In this document: piece by piece, positions 11,903-25,300 of the stretch
How the letters are laid out: each line of letters begins with the position of its first letter
Position numbering within the stretch: the stretch's first letter is position 1
Notes under the pieces: model-generated
What the model was told of the DNA's origin: nothing
What the model saw: the letters and a program-made list of their open reading frames with translations, nothing else
The model's database searches: none
Made by a program: the position numbers and the translations under genes
NCBI GenBank assembly: GCA_033032175.1
Contig: CM065326.1
Location: forward strand, 14,086,299-14,150,298
DNA length: 64,000 bases
Source: Saturnia japonica
Taxonomy: Eukaryota > Arthropoda > Insecta > Lepidoptera > Saturniidae
Direction: 5' to 3'

Positions 11903-14900
11903 ATGGATATTATGCTGCTTTCTCAGTTTCAGAAATATTGGACAAAAATAAATGGTATATTGACTCCGGAGCATCACTGCATATGTGTAGAGAGAGAAAG
12001 TGGATGTACAATGTTTCTCTGTCAACAATAAATAACATAAAGGTGGCAGATAACAAGACTGTGGTAGTGGAAGGTCATGGTAGTGTGAATTTGCAAATAA
12101 GAGACTCCGAAGGCAGACCTCAGATGATTCAGGTCAGAAATGTACCTTCTTTGTCAACAAATTTACTTTCCGTAAGCCAGATGACAAAAAATGGTTGTGA
12201 GGTTATATTTGACAAAGATTGCTGTAAAATTTACCAAGATAATAAATTGATTTTGAAAGCTTTGCAGTATAATAGTATGTATGCATTAAAAGATTTTTCT
12301 GATACACAAGCATTGCTGTCAACAGTAGATGAACATGATATAAATTTATGGCATCTTAGGATGGCTCATCTTAACTTCAAAGACTTACAGAAAATAGTGG
12401 ACAGTGCAGAAGGGGTAGAATTATCCAAAAAAGGTAACCAGATTTGCACAACCTGTATCGAAGGTAAAATGAATAGACTACCGTTCAAAAATATTGGAAC
12501 TAGGGCTTGTGAACCTCTCCAATTGATACATACGGATTTATGTGGCCCGATGGAAACTTGTTCTATAGATGGTGCCAAATACTACGTCACATTTATAGAT
12601 GATTTCAGTAGAAAAGTGTATATCTATTTTATGAAGAATAAAACAGATACTTTAGAGAAGTTTAAGGAATTTAAAAACTTAGTAGAAAATGAGACTGATA
12701 AAACAATCAAAGTATTACGATCAGACAACGGTAGAGAATATATAAATAAAGAATTTACATTGTTTTTAGAGAAATTTGGCATACAACATCAAACCACCAC
12801 TCCGTACACCCCAGAGCAGAATGGGTTAGCCGAAAGAATGAATCGCACACTTGTAGAAAGAGCTAAATGTTTGATTCTGAATTCTAGGTTGGAAAAAGTT
12901 TTTTGGGCTGAAGCAGTATCTACAGCTGCTTATATTATTAACCGGTCACCAACCAGAGCTTTGGACTACAAGATGCCATATGAAATGTGGTCAGGTAAGA
13001 AGCCAAATATTAAGAATATGAGGATTTTTGGATGTGATGCCATGATTCATGTGCCTAAAGAAAAGAGGCAAAAATGGGACTCCAAAGCAGTCAAAATGTT
13101 ATTTGTTGGTTATTGTGAGTACACAAAAGGGTACCGATTTTATGATAAAAAACAGAGACAAATATACAAAAGTAGAGATGCTACTTTTCTTGAGCACACA
13201 GTTAAGAATAACAGCGTAATAGTGCCACTATCAGATATGCAGGAAATTGAAACAGACTTGTCACGAACAGAGCTTAGTTGTAGCGAGTCTCTATCAAGCA
13301 CACCTGAGATCTCAAGTTTAGAAAACAAAACTCAAACTGAGAATACAAGGAAAGAAGAATTATTTGAGGATGATTATAGTTACCACACTGATGATGCTGA
13401 TGATGACTACATACCGGATAAAAAAATAAGTGATGTACCATCTCATAAAATGACGCTGAGACCAAGAAATAAACATAATACCTACTTATGTGAAAGTTCA
13501 AACAGTTCAAAACAAGCTATAGCTTTATTGGTAAAAGAGCCAGATACCATAGAAGAAGCTCTTTCTGGTTCGAATGCAAAAGAGTGGAAAGATGCTATGA
13601 ACAATGAATATGAGTCACTCCTGAAAAATAATACATGGACGTTAGTAACTTTACCAGAAAATAAGAGAGCTATTCCTTGTAAATGGGTCTACAAAATAAA
13701 AACTGATGCTAATGGCGAGGTTGTACGATATAAAGCAAGACTGGTAATTAAAGGTTTCATACAGAAAAAGGGAACTGAATATAATGAGATATTTGCTCCA
13801 GTAGTTCGTCATACTTCAATCAGATATTTATTAGCATTGGCTTGCAAGTACAATTTATTTATTGAACAAATGGATGCAGTTACTGCTTTTCTACAAGGGG
13901 ATATTGACACAGAAATATATATGCTTCAACCACAGTCTTACGAATATGGAGAAGAAGTGTGTAAATTAAATAAATCCATTTATGGACTGAAGCAGGCGAG
14001 TCGACAATGGAATTTGAAACTTACATCTGTATTAAAGGAACTTGGAATGAAAAGTACGTCTGTGGATTCATGTATATACCACAAAACTTATGATGGAATC
14101 ATTCTATTTATACTTATTTATGTCGATGATTTATTATTATTCTATAATAATGAACAAATAGGTATAGAAATTAAACAACAATTGAAATGTAAATTTGACA
14201 TGAAAGAACTTGGTTTTGTACACCATTTTGTTGGCTGGAGGATTAAACAAAACTTATCAAGAAATTAAATTTGCATTGATCAGGCAGCTTATATTGAAAG
14301 AATTCTGCAAAGATTCAGAATGAGTCATTGTAATCCAGTTCATTTGCCATGTGACCCTAGTGTTAAATTGATTAGTACAGAAGATAAAAAGAATATACTA
14401 ACGAACATACCATATCAAGAGGCAATTGGAAGCTTACTATATTTATCCCAAGGAACTAGACCAGACATATGTTTCATAGTGAATAAACTGAGTTGCTTCA
14501 ATAACAAACCAGAACAGCAACACTGGCTAGCACTTAAAAGAGTGCTACGTTATATAAAAGGAACTAAGGATTATAAATTGATTTTTAGTCAAAACAATGA
14601 AGAGAAATAGTATTTGGCTACTGTGATTCTGATTGGGCTTCAGATATTAATAGTCGGAGATCTTGCTCTGGATACACTTTTCTGTTTCAGGGTGCAACAA
14701 TTTCATGGTGTTCTAAACGTCAAAACACTGTTGCTATGTCAACTATGAAAGCAGAATATATGTCACTTGCGACTGCTATTCAAGAAGCAATGTGGCTTAG
14801 ATATTTGGAGTTTGAATTACATCATGATGTCGGGACTTCATACCCACTGTTATATATTGTGATAATCAAAGTACTATTAAATTCGCAGGTACAGAATCGT

Positions 14901-15091
14901 ACTGTGCCCGCAGCAAGAATATAGATATCAGGTATCATTTTCTTCGAGAGAAGGTTGCTAAAAAGGAGATGGAAGTTACATATGTTGGAACTCAAAATAT
15001 GGTGGCCGATATCCTGACAAAATCTACTTCGCAGATGAAGATTGAAAAATGTTCAAGATCTATGGGTTTGCGCTTAAAGGGAGGATGTTGA
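11809..15091 (+). pseudogene. copia pol polyprotein (broken)
   Basis: The frame open to 14268 encodes the zinc knuckle, aspartic protease (WYIDSGASLHM), the integrase HHCC region, the integrase core (TDLCGPM, RSDNGREY, PEQNGLAERMNRT) and the reverse transcriptase with YVDDLLLF near 14120. A TAA at 14266-14268 interrupts the same frame, which resumes (AAYIERILQRF) to a frame change near 14610. RNase H follows (CDSDWASD, STMKAEYMSLA), and a further frame change occurs near 14850. The C-terminus reaches a TGA at 15089-15091 inside the 3' LTR, as is usual for copia. The largest uninterrupted piece is 776 codons. Confidence 0.94.
15075..15085 (+). promoter_or_regulatory. copia polypurine tract
   Basis: AAAGGGAGGA directly precedes the TG start of the 3' LTR, the expected plus-strand priming site. 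Confidence 0.8.
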
Positions 15092-15237
15092 AATAAGCTC
15101 AACCATAGATACTATGCAACCTTGTTAATGTCTGTTTAAAAAAAATAATATTATTCTCTGTCAATGTCTTGTACAACCGATGTTTTATTTAATTGTTTAA
15201 TCCTAAATAATCTAAGTTCTTTCAATAATTATTAAGA
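15086..15237 (+). repeat. copia 3' LTR
   Basis: 152 bp, near-identical to the 5' LTR (G for A at position 5 and one extra A in the A-run). Followed by the TGTAT target duplication. Confidence 0.94.
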
Positions 15238-15242
15238 TGTAT

Positions 15243-15969
15243 ATAAGTGTATTTACAATATATATTAAAAACCCCGTCGGATCCGTGAAGGTGTCATTAG
15301 GTATCGGGACTATATTCTGTTTATGTTATCTATCTCAGATTATAAGTAAACAAAATTACCCCTAATAAAATGTAAAAAAGAATTAGTTAAATAAGGAAAC
15401 TTACATGGCAATACAGGCGGCGCGGTTATCACAGCTCCAGGTGGTGTTATCACGTTTTAAAAATTTGCAAAATTTTAGGGAATCTAAAACTAAATATGTT
15501 GATTTTAAATCGCAATAACATTTTTATTTTCATAATAAATAAAATTTTGATATTTTTTTGAAAATCTTTTCGGATTCGACAGGGTTTTTTATACATGTTG
15601 TATATCTTACTATAGTTAGTTACGTCGTATGGTTAGTTAGATTAAATTCATGGGAATGCATTCAAGGCAACTCCGGCTAACTCCGGCTTCTCATACCATT
15701 TCGTCTCGTGGCGAGATTACAAATTTACACAATATAAGACAAACGGCCGCAATATGGAAAAACAAACAATTACAAGAGATTTTCTTCAAATTATCAAACG
15801 GAAGTACGCGTGACTCAAACCGGCACATTGACTTTAAAAACAAACACGATTGGCCGTAATATAGGGATAATATGTCTCGTCCCGTAACCAAACAAACTAG
15901 TATTGAAAATTAATAAGGCAATGTTCAATTTATATCGCGAAAGTGCCATCTTATCCAGATAGAGAAAAC
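15243..15969. other. no gene recognised
   Basis: The copia 3' flank, AT-rich. Overlapping short frames on both strands at 15650-15890 have no support. Confidence 0.5.
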
Positions 15970-16165
15970 TTCGTGGCACAGTGGTAGTAAGTCCTACTAT
16001 TGAGCCGAGATGTTGCGGATTCGATCCCCCCATACAACTGACAATGTATGAAGAGCATAATAAATTGTCGGTTGTGTGTCTGGGTGTTGAATATTTATAT
16101 AATATGTATGTATATCAGCTGTTTAATTACTATAATACAAGCTTTGCTTATTTTTTAATTAAATG
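15970..16165 (+). mobile_element. tRNA-derived SINE, family B
   Basis: A different SINE from family A: A-box-like GTGGCACAGTGGTAGTAAG, B-box-like CGGATTCGATCCC, then a tail with GTGTGTCTGGGTGTTGAATA and ATCAGCTGTTTAATTAC, resembling a tRNA-related SINE type I recall from Lepidoptera. Single copy here. Confidence 0.65.
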
Positions 16166-16357
16166 GCTGTCTATGAAATTGTTTCACCATATTTATATTT
16201 CTCTGTTGATGTTAATTAAATTATATACAAAGGCGTTATCTGTTAATAATTAGTTTAATTGGCATGACAGCTGCTAGTTGGATTGTTTACATTGTATAAA
16301 GTGCGAAATATTCGCATTTAATACGTAACGCGCATTATAGACCCGCGTTACATATTA

Positions 16358-16685
16358 TCTATACAAATAAATAAAGTGTCTGTTTGTAATGTCAAAATAA
16401 AAGCTTTTTACTAAATGTATATGAAAGTATATACATTTCTTATAATTGAAAAAACATATTTTAACATTTTTGTCTGTCTGTCTGTTTGTTCCGGATAATC
16501 TCCGAAACGGTTAAACCGATTATAACGAGACTTTCATCGGCAGAAAGCTGATCTTATAAGGAGTAACTTAGTCTACGTAACATTTATGTCTTTAAAATAA
16601 CCGGGAGCGGCGTAGTACGATTCGCACGTGTGTCTGATTGACGGCATTCTATAGTCCACGCGAGCGCAACCGCGGGCACAGGTAG
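16358..16685 (+). mobile_element. Helitron-like non-autonomous element, type 1, copy 2
   Basis: Collinear with 8850-9350: starts TCTATAC, contains TGTCTGTTTGTAATGTC and TTCCGGATAATCTCCGAAAC, and ends CGGGCACAGGTAG before T. Shorter than copy 1. Confidence 0.5.
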
Positions 16686-19277
16686 TATAATAATATAAAC
16701 GTTTTTCCTCCACACGTCAGTTAATGTGACAAAACGATACGTGTTAAAAAAACCTTGCATAGTATACAAGTCGTGTCTAATGCAGTTCTGCTATCAACGC
16801 TTGTCAAAACACGTTCTATTCGCAATTAAACTCTCCCGGTTGACATTCCAGTTAACTCGACTGCTCTCGGTCTGTCTGTCCGTGAGGGTACGCGACAGAG
16901 AGCCACTCTGATCGAGGCCGTGACGTCCCTAAAATTGATTTAAAATTTGTTGTGACCACACGATCGGCTTTTCAAGTATAACAGAACCCCAAAAGCTCAA
17001 CATGTTTTTGTCTTCGTCCAAGTTGACACTCAACATCAACGGAGATTGTTGTCATACTTATAAAGTATATAAAAAACGTAAAGTATACACGAAGCATAAT
17101 CGTATACTAAATTATAAATATCAGGGCGACAGAGTTCGCTCGGTGTTTTGCAAAATAAAAACACTTATCTAGGTAAACTTGAAAAGTTAAACACTATCTA
17201 AACATGAAACTTAATCGAAATCGTTGCAGCTATTAAATTTTAGTTCTGTCTGTACATGTATTTTTTTTATAAATTCATTATTAGACATATAATAAAATTC
17301 GATTAGTCCTGAATATAATTTTTTTTTCATTCTGTATATTCGTATTGACCTCAAAAACTGCTAAAACGAATTTTATAAAATTGAGCACACGGGATGTTTA
17401 TATCATTTATCGAATGATGAATTTATATGAAATTTGATATATACTCAACCAATTTCGATGATTTTGTACACGGGAAGCATATGTCATTCCATAATTGATA
17501 GGTTATAAGAAATGTCAAATAATCCTTTTAGAAATAAAAAAAAAACTCTTCAATCTCGTATGTAGTTAACCAAACTACACAGATAATCTTTACCCCTTTT
17601 ATTAAATTTTCTTTTCATCTCTATGACGTAAAATGTACACTCTTTAATCAATGTTGTAAAAATAATACCTTGGTTGGGAGTGGATAACTTTTTTTAGCTT
17701 ATTTTTAAAATTATTTAATCTATCTTTCTTTTATTTTTTGCCTTTTTTATTGTATTTAGTTTATAATTACAATTATATTGATATAATATCCTTACAAACT
17801 TTTATAAGAGGAATAGATATTGAAATAGGAAAGCATTGTCACTCTATTACGGCACGTGACGTCTGTAACGACGCGCCCGCGACGGGAGACGTGGCAATGA
17901 TACTTGACGCTCAAAGCGTAATAAGCTGTGACGTATTTCATATACAAGCTAGTGACCGTACTCGGTTCTGTCCATGTCTCATGATTTATTGATTATTGGA
18001 TGGTAGTGGCTGTTGAGATTTCTTAGAATATTTTTTTCCCACAAGTCTCGCAGAAGCATTTGCCAGTATCACTATTTTATTTGAGTGGTAATATTTTTAA
18101 ATCAACTTGTACGCCATTATATCAAATTTCATAACACCAAAGTAATATATTATGGGGTACTGTGAAGCAAGTTTATAATCTACATACAAATAAATAAAAA
18201 TAAAATGTCTGTTTGTAATCAAAATCAAAAAATCAAAATATTTTTTAATCAATTTAGGCCCCAAGAAGGCACTTATGAATGTCAAAACACTACCACCGGT
18301 TCGGAAAACATCCCAGTCATCGAGAAGAACCGGCGAGAAACTCGATCGGGTTTATCAACATCTTATTTTCTTCTTTTTTTTAAGTTTTTACAGTATTTAA
18401 TTATATACAGTTATTATAATTTTTAGTAGATGTATAGGGAGGGAATCACATACAGACATCACCATCATTCACGTAATCAGCTACCCTACAATACCCCTTC
18501 GACAATAAAACCAGCTTAACATGATTCCTTCTTGAACTTATTATCCGGCAAATCGGTAATGTGTTTAAGAAGTTTATTTATTTGTTTTACTAAGTCTAAA
18601 AGACGACATGACTATTTTATATTATATTTATTTCTAATATTGAAATTGTGCCGGTTACTTACAAGTTTAAAATTATCTTCATTTTTCGCGAACATACATT
18701 ATATTCTCCAAGATGTAATGGGAAGGCAAAGTTATGATACTAAATTCTTGAAATTTATTATTCGTCAATGATTCGCGTGGTCCCTTATCATATACAATAA
18801 CAGCGATAGCAGCAATTATTATCAAAATAACAGCCTTTTACTAACAACACATTAGACAACTATACATTTGGAATCGAGAAATAAATAGCTCCAACAATTA
18901 CAATGCGAACAGGAAAAAACAAATATATATATACTGGTAATGTAACAAATATTTGAAATCTCGCAAAAACTTTTCGACGAACTGTGGTGCCCGTTTGTTT
19001 ATTCGAAAACTACATCTTAGCATCTCCACCACCTTACACGTGTATATAAATAAAATTGACGTAAAAAATGTTTTTTTATTATAAGTCACTAGATAAGCAG
19101 CTGTCAAAGTATATTGTTACTATTTGGTTACGGTTAATAAAAAATATAGTAGCTTAATTTAATTACCTTAATTTGCGTTTTTTACTTCTCTCGCTAGATT
19201 ACGTCAGAAAGAGCAGTGTATAAAATATTCATAGAAATTTATTTTAATGTATTTTGTTTCCTGTAAATGAAATATGT
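16686..19277. other. repeat debris, no gene
   Basis: Contains two degenerate monomers of the tandem family seen at 31.6-32.2 kb (about 17340-17530, with TTTTGTACACGGGAAGCATA) and, on the minus strand at about 18510-18600, a short LINE C-terminal remnant reading KHITDLPDNKFK, the same family as 34697-34906. The frame at 17738-17992 shows no recognisable protein. Confidence 0.5.
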
Positions 19278-19838
19278 CATATTACATATGAAATTGGTGT
19301 TTTGTTGAACAGGCCACTTTGATCTCAATTAACTGGCGTTTGGTTAGGAATTCCAAATTGAAATTTATTTCCAATTTAGGTTTGTGTATTTGTATTTCGA
19401 ATTTAGTGATTCATTTGTTTTCGCACCATTTGACTTTTCTTTGACATCGTTCTTTACATAAAATAGAAAACTGAAATTATCGCGTTATTTACGAATATGA
19501 GTTCCACAGTTGCACCACAGTGCACATTACTCAACCGTCACAATAACAAGGTATATTTGAATCGTATTGTTACTTGCGATGAAAAATGGATCCTTTACGA
19601 CAATCGGAAACGCTCATCACAGTGGTTGAACCCAGGAGAACCGGCCAAACCCAGTTCCAAGCGAAAGTTGACTCAGAAAAAGGTACTGGTGAGTGTTTGG
19701 TGAACCAGTGCCGGTGGCATATACTACAGCTTCCTAAGATCTGGTCAGTAGCTAATGGCAGAACTGTATTGTCAACAATTGGAAACCATGATGAAAATGC
19801 TAGCCGTTCAATAACCGAGACTAGTCATCTGCCATTTG
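19278..19838 (+). pseudogene. mariner transposon remnant M1 with transposase fragment
   Basis: A mariner TIR-like sequence (ACATATGAAATTGGTGTTTT) at about 19283 is followed by the 5' UTR and the very start of the transposase. The sequence then jumps to the catalytic region (RIVTCDEKWILYDNRKR, holding the first catalytic Asp, and LNPGEPAKP) through an internal deletion of a few hundred bases. The remainder is frameshifted and ends near 19838. It resembles cecropia-type insect mariners and cannot make transposase. Confidence 0.85.
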
Positions 19839-19889
19839 GTAATTTTTATTTATATTCATAAATTGCGTTTATTGTTTCCTTATTAGTAT

Positions 19890-20312
19890 TGGTGATATTT
19901 TGCGTCATATAGTTTGTTTTGTTGTATATTGTATACGTAAAGTGGATTATAAATATAAACTAAAAGCATGCAAATTGAGTTGTCAAAAATAAACCGTAGA
20001 TAGTTCTATAACAAGGAAGCCGCTGTATTTTTTGACTTACTTTGAATATTAGAAAAGACTGCCAAGTTAAGGATGTCTTATACGTATCCAGTCGTTGGCG
20101 CTGGTGCGCTTCCGTGACAGCGCTGGCAAGGTACTGTCTCCAATTAAACATTTTTTGCAGCTGGAACACTATTGCGCTGGCACAAAAAAGTGTTTACACA
20201 TATCCAGTTCCTTGCCAGCGTTCGTATAAATCAGCTTTTACACTTAATAACATTGACACTGTTAAGAGCTTCTGCGGCGGCAAAACAAGAAGAAGATTGC
20301 GCGATTTATAAT
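19890..20312 (+). repeat. unclassified dispersed repeat R, copy 2
   Basis: Shares GGATTATAAATATAAACT and AAGGAAGCCGC with the other copies, and near its end ACATTGACACTG and AACAAGAAGAAGAT with the copy at 37872. The middle (about 20085-20225) is extra sequence bounded by an inverted repeat: CGCTGGCAAGGTACTG against the complement of CAGTTCCTTGCCAGCG. Confidence 0.65.
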
Positions 20313-20694
20313 AATTGTTTTACTTTCCATCTCTCTCTACATAATTAAATGAAAATATATAGGTAATACATAAGTACCTACAATCTGACACCGTTTTAGT
20401 GAACGTTATTTCCTTTCGAAAAAAGATTCGAGTTAACATAAAATCGCGCCTAAACAGGTTTTATTACAAATACGACGTCCAAAACGGATATTTCCTTACC
20501 TACTTTCTATTTGATGGACACACTACATAATCGTACAAAATACGATATTTTAATGCTGGCCGTTCATTTAATTATTGGTGAAAAATGTATTTATCTGCCA
20601 CAAGAGGATTTTGGATTTTTTGGCTGGATCTTGAAATGACGTATTTATTTGCGCAAGACTAAATTGCGTAATAATTTTCCTGCTTTAAAATTAC

Positions 20695-20885
20695 TTTTAA
20701 CTGACTTCAAAAATTGCCTACAGTGTCTCACTTCAAAAGTATATATTTCTTATGGATGTTCAGCCATATCTTCTTTGTTTATCAACCGATTTGGATAATT
20801 CTTTTTTTTTGTTGGATACGGGATACCGCAAGGGTGGTCCCGTTTTAATTTCATTGAGATTGGACCTTGAACTATAAAGATAGAC
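20695..20885 (+). repeat. dispersed repeat with ACTGACTTCAAAAA start, copy 1
   Basis: Contains ACTGACTTCAAAAATTG and GGATAATTCTTTTTTTTTGT. An inverted, diverged copy lies at about 24240-24500. This looks like a familiar lepidopteran interspersed repeat; its class is not decided. Confidence 0.5.
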
Positions 20886-21221
20886 CAGAAAACTCAGTCT
20901 CGTAATAAACAAATTAAATGAAATAGCTACCTATCAAAACTCGAAGGAAATCTTATTATGGAAGTTAGATAACATGGAGCCCCCTTAACCATATATTATG
21001 ACGTCACAGGTGTTATAAAAACAAAACGGGTTCTTTACGGAAATCAACCAAGGGTTATCTGCTGTCATTAAACCACGTTTTATGAATCAGAGATTGTGAC
21101 TCAAGCGGCCAGTGTTTAAGCACTACTTTATTTTGACATAGTGTAAATAAATACTGACAGTAAGTGACGTCTACAACTCTGCCAACGTCACGTGAATATA
21201 ACCTAATTCTAATAGCACACT

Positions 21222-21350
21222 TTTTATAACAAGATGGCTGCTCCCATAGTAAAACTGTACAGGGAATTTTGTGGCGACTTAAAATGCATGTTCCTTGTTA
21301 TTATTTTATAACCCACATCACATGCACAAAATAAACAAAATTCATCACTG
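21222..21350 (-). repeat. unclassified dispersed repeat R, inverted copy 3 (partial)
   Basis: AACAAGATGGCTGCTCC and the following ~100 bp are the reverse complement of the part of R around GGAGCCACCATCTTG. Confidence 0.55.
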
Positions 21351-22190
21351 CTTACTTAAAATTGCTCCTAAAATTACATAATACACGGCTTTTTCAGCAA
21401 CCGGGCGTGAAATTGGACACGATAACTAATTTTGAAACATAACTTACTGGAACGGCTATCTTTGTAAAGTTTTTTGCGATGTATTATGGAGGTAGTCGTA
21501 ACTATTTCACAGGCAATACAAGAAGAAATATCAGTTGGAACGAACCTTGTTATTAAAACTCTGTGTTTTCTTTGTCCATAAAATCTTTTCAGATATATAT
21601 TTCATACATGCTCGTAACTAGCTGTGCCCGCGGTTCCGCACGCATATACCACGCAGCTATTATTTACACTCGTGGTTTTATTTTTACTCGTATTTTTTGG
21701 GTTTTCGAAGGTAATATTAATAATTTTTATTGTCTATCGATTTTGCAATGACTATATGGATATTTTTCATATATACTCATATATAATGGGTATACTACTC
21801 GTCATGTGTACCAAATTTCACCAAAATCGGTTGAGAATAAATAAAAATTAAGTAACTTTTTTTACAATTTCTAAAAGTATTATTGATAATTTTGATCAAA
21901 TTGAGATATTATGACATTTACTTCCAGCTCGTAATTTTATAAAATCGATCCAGTCGTGAGATTGATTTATATGCAGACATACAAACTGATATAGAGAGAG
22001 AGATAAATGTTTGAAATATAAGATTCGAGAGCAGCGACCTTTAGAATAGTTATCTGTCATAAAATCTGGAAAAAATTACATGTGACATACACCTCTGTGT
22101 ACTAATTTATTATTTACTTTTCCGTGGCTTCGCGTCGCATCGCGCTTGTCGCCGAGCCGTTGACCGTGAATAACTTGACTCGCTGTAAGG
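21351..22190. other. repeat-derived sequence, no gene
   Basis: CTAGCTGTGCCCGCGGTTCC at about 21618 is the reverse complement of a Helitron-like 3' end, so a minus-strand element probably extends rightward from there. Its other end was not located. Confidence 0.4.
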
Positions 22191-22327
22191 AAAATAATCT
22201 ACGCTGTGGTTTGCATTGTACCGCAAACTTGATTGGAGTTTATATCGGAATTTAAAAACAAACGGTTGTGTTTACTGTTTAGTACTACGGACGTTTTACG
22301 TAGTAGCGGTTGTCTTCTACGAACACA

Positions 22328-22336
22328 ATGCGTTTC
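22328..22336 (+). CDS. secreted peptide precursor, exon 1 (coding part)
   Basis: ACACAATG gives an acceptable insect start context. The three codons ATG CGT TTC run straight into the donor GTAAGT (phase 0). A very short first coding exon that splits the signal peptide is common in insect secreted-protein genes. The 5' UTR and transcription start upstream (from about 22190) are not defined. Confidence 0.5.
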
Positions 22337-25300
22337 GTAAGTATATTGTTTTATTTATTTTTATTTTATTATTTGTTGCAAAGTTTGAATTCAATATATA
22401 ACCAACTTTATTAGATATAGCTTTGCGTTGTGTTATTTATTATTTATATTGATTTTAAAGTACCTACTTTAAGGGGTTTCCAATTTTATTTTCATAATTC
22501 CCTAGATTTATTTCTAACGGAAACTTGATTGAGTAAAACTGAATTCTTTCTAGAACGGGAACATCTCTGCCATAGAGCGAAAATTAGGTAACTAAAAAAA
22601 TCAGATAAGCTGATTTAATGATTTTTACCACAAATGCGGTTGCATGTTTATCTTTTTTATATATAAAAAGATTTATTGTTAGTGTTTTATATATAGGAGA
22701 GGCCGGCTACAAATGTAACAGCGTGTCGAAAGTAACAAACGCTCCGTAGAATTGCAACCGCGCCACCTCTTTAAATTGTCTTAGAGAACGTTATTTGATT
22801 TTACGCACCAAAAGAAGGTTTTTTGTTTTTTATTCATTTCAAGTATTTACATAAAATTAAGATGATGATACCATTGTAAATATTTACGATGCAACAACAA
22901 ACACAAGGTACAAAAGTAACAACCACGGGGACAAAAGTAATATGTTACTTAGATAGACCGATAGATAGAACACTACCGCTGGTTTTACCTACTCGGGTAT
23001 AAGTACTACATATAATAGGAGTACCTACGACTGCCTCGTTGTCGTTAGCGCGACTGCTATGAGCGAGGTCCTGGGTTCGAATCCCAGGTCGAGCAAAGTG
23101 TTATTGGGGTTTTCCTATGAAATTCCCAGTAGCAGATCGGAGTTTGGTTTCGTGCCCGATTATTGGCAATAGGCTCGCCCCCTATTACATGCGACCTAAA
23201 AACATACTCGGCGAATTATGGATTGTACAATTAGTACACCTCTGCCTAACCCATCGGGGAATACAGGCGTGATTGTTTGATGGATAGTACATTTACCGCA
23301 GCTGACTTCACATCGTCTTTCGTAAACGATCGCCCTTTGATAACCTCAGATCAACAACTAAGCTCGCCACAGCCAGGATCAAATAAACCCAAAGCAACTT
23401 TTCCACAGTGATTTCTTTTTTCAATCTAAGATATAAAACCTCTACCGAGAGCTGTTCCAAGAACTATCCTGGTCACTAGAACAGTCCAGTGTTGTACCAT
23501 TAAGTCCTGGTATTTTTAGTTGAAGAAATATCTAATTTTTTCCTCTCTTTTGTACCAATAAATATTGCGCAGGACCATGAAAGTGTTACATTCGACCCGT
23601 TTCAATGTTATTTCCTTTCTGACCCTGAAGATGAAAGTACCAATCAACATTTTTTTTTCATCTTTGTAATTGTTAGAAACCAAAATTTATTAGATATAAA
23701 TATAATGTACATTTGTAGAATACAGACGAAAGTTTGTCCATTTTATCAAAAATAATATGATTGATGGCCGGAAATCAAAGTAAATGTATAAAATGTTACT
23801 TTTATACCAGGTCTCCCCTAGGCTGATACAATTTTTATCTTTTGAGTCGTTTACTGAGACCACGGCTCTCTTTATTTATGTAAAATGCATTGATAAAAAA
23901 AATTAAGTAATAAATAAAATTATTACGTTTCTGACTTTTTGAAAAGGTAATTTAAAAAAAAAATTCTAAATATTATTAAGACGAACTATTTTTTTGGTTC
24001 TTGTAGCTTATTAATTATTGATAATTAAATAATAATTTCAATTATGAATTAATTTCCGCGTACAATTTCATGAAAAATCGGCTTTCGCGGCTGAGTGCCC
24101 TAAGGACTCGCCCCCAAGTTCGGTGAAGCTGTAAAAGCCGCAGCGGCTTCAGGGCCTCCAAGGCTAACAGTATAGTCAGTTCTAAAAAAATGTAAAAAGT
24201 CGGTCAAACCGTTTCTGAGTAAAATCTAGACATAACAAGACAATTTTTTACAAAAAAGAAAACTAACTTCTATGATTTTGAAGAGTTCCCTTTTGTATCT
24301 TCGAAGTTGAAGGTCCGATGCGAATTAAATTGAAATGGGACCGCTCTTGAGGTATCCAACGAAAAAAAGAATCATCGAAATCCGTTCTTAAACAAAGAAG
24401 TTCTGGGTGAACATCCATAACAAAAAACATTCGAACTGAGTAAACTCCCGTCTTTTGTTGAAGCCGGTTAAAAATTTGTTTTACATAGAATAATATCATT
24501 ATGCAAAAAAACATTGATAAAAAAAGTCTAAAAAGTACTATATTTCCGTTTCTGACGTATTGAAATTTAGTTACCCTGTTAACTATTTTAATTTTTAGAA
24601 TATTTTCGAGACGAACTATTTTTTCATGATTTTTAAGTGCCTTTGAAAATTCTTGTAGCTTATTAATTATTGATAATTAAATAATCATTTCAATTATGAA
24701 TAACTTTCCGTGTAGCAAATTTCGTTAACATCGGTCAAGCCGTTTCTGAGTAAAATCTAGGCATAAAAATAACAAAAGACCTTTAAAAACATCAAAGTGA
24801 AATTCTGGGTCAGCGGCCTACAGTCTTTGACTAAAATATGCCTATAGATTAGCTAGTTGTCAAAAGATTTGGGGGAAAAGGCAAGCACCGTTAGAATTAC
24901 AGATTTCTATATTCATAGATAAACTAGTGACTATTTATAGATAATATCTATTTTATGTCAGGTACGTTTGTAGAATGTAAACAAAACAACGTACAAGTCA
25001 CTTGAGTTTTGTTTTTCTTCGTTTGGACGATGCGAAAGGTTCCATGTTTTCTAACCTGTGCTTTTTTCAAGGTCTTTTTCCATTCGAGTCATCTTCAACA
25101 GTAGAGGAATTCGAAATAAAACAAATGACAACATAATGATACCGATGGTCTATAACAATAAATTTGTAATTCTGACTGTACATAATTTTTTTTCTCCAAA
25201 TTTCCTGATAGACTTTTTTTATTATATAGGAAACTGATCACAAATATGACATTAAAAATTGTCTTTCTGGAATTAACTCAAAAAAGGCTTGAACAATTTT

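Larger units (their letters stand above)
10877..15237 (+). mobile_element. Ty1/copia LTR retrotransposon, complete but coding-defective
   Basis: A 4361-bp element with 151/152-bp LTRs, a 5-bp TSD, a tRNA-iMet-type primer binding site, gag-pol in copia order (protease, integrase, reverse transcriptase, RNase H) and a purine tract at the 3' LTR. The LTRs differ by one substitution and one A in a homopolymer, so insertion is recent. Yet the coding region carries two nonsense codons and at least three frame changes. Either this copy was mobilised in trans or some lesions are sequence errors. Confidence 0.96.

Noticed and set aside
17738..17992. 84-codon frame as a small protein
   Set aside because: Single isolated frame within repeat debris, no signal peptide, motif or splice neighbours.
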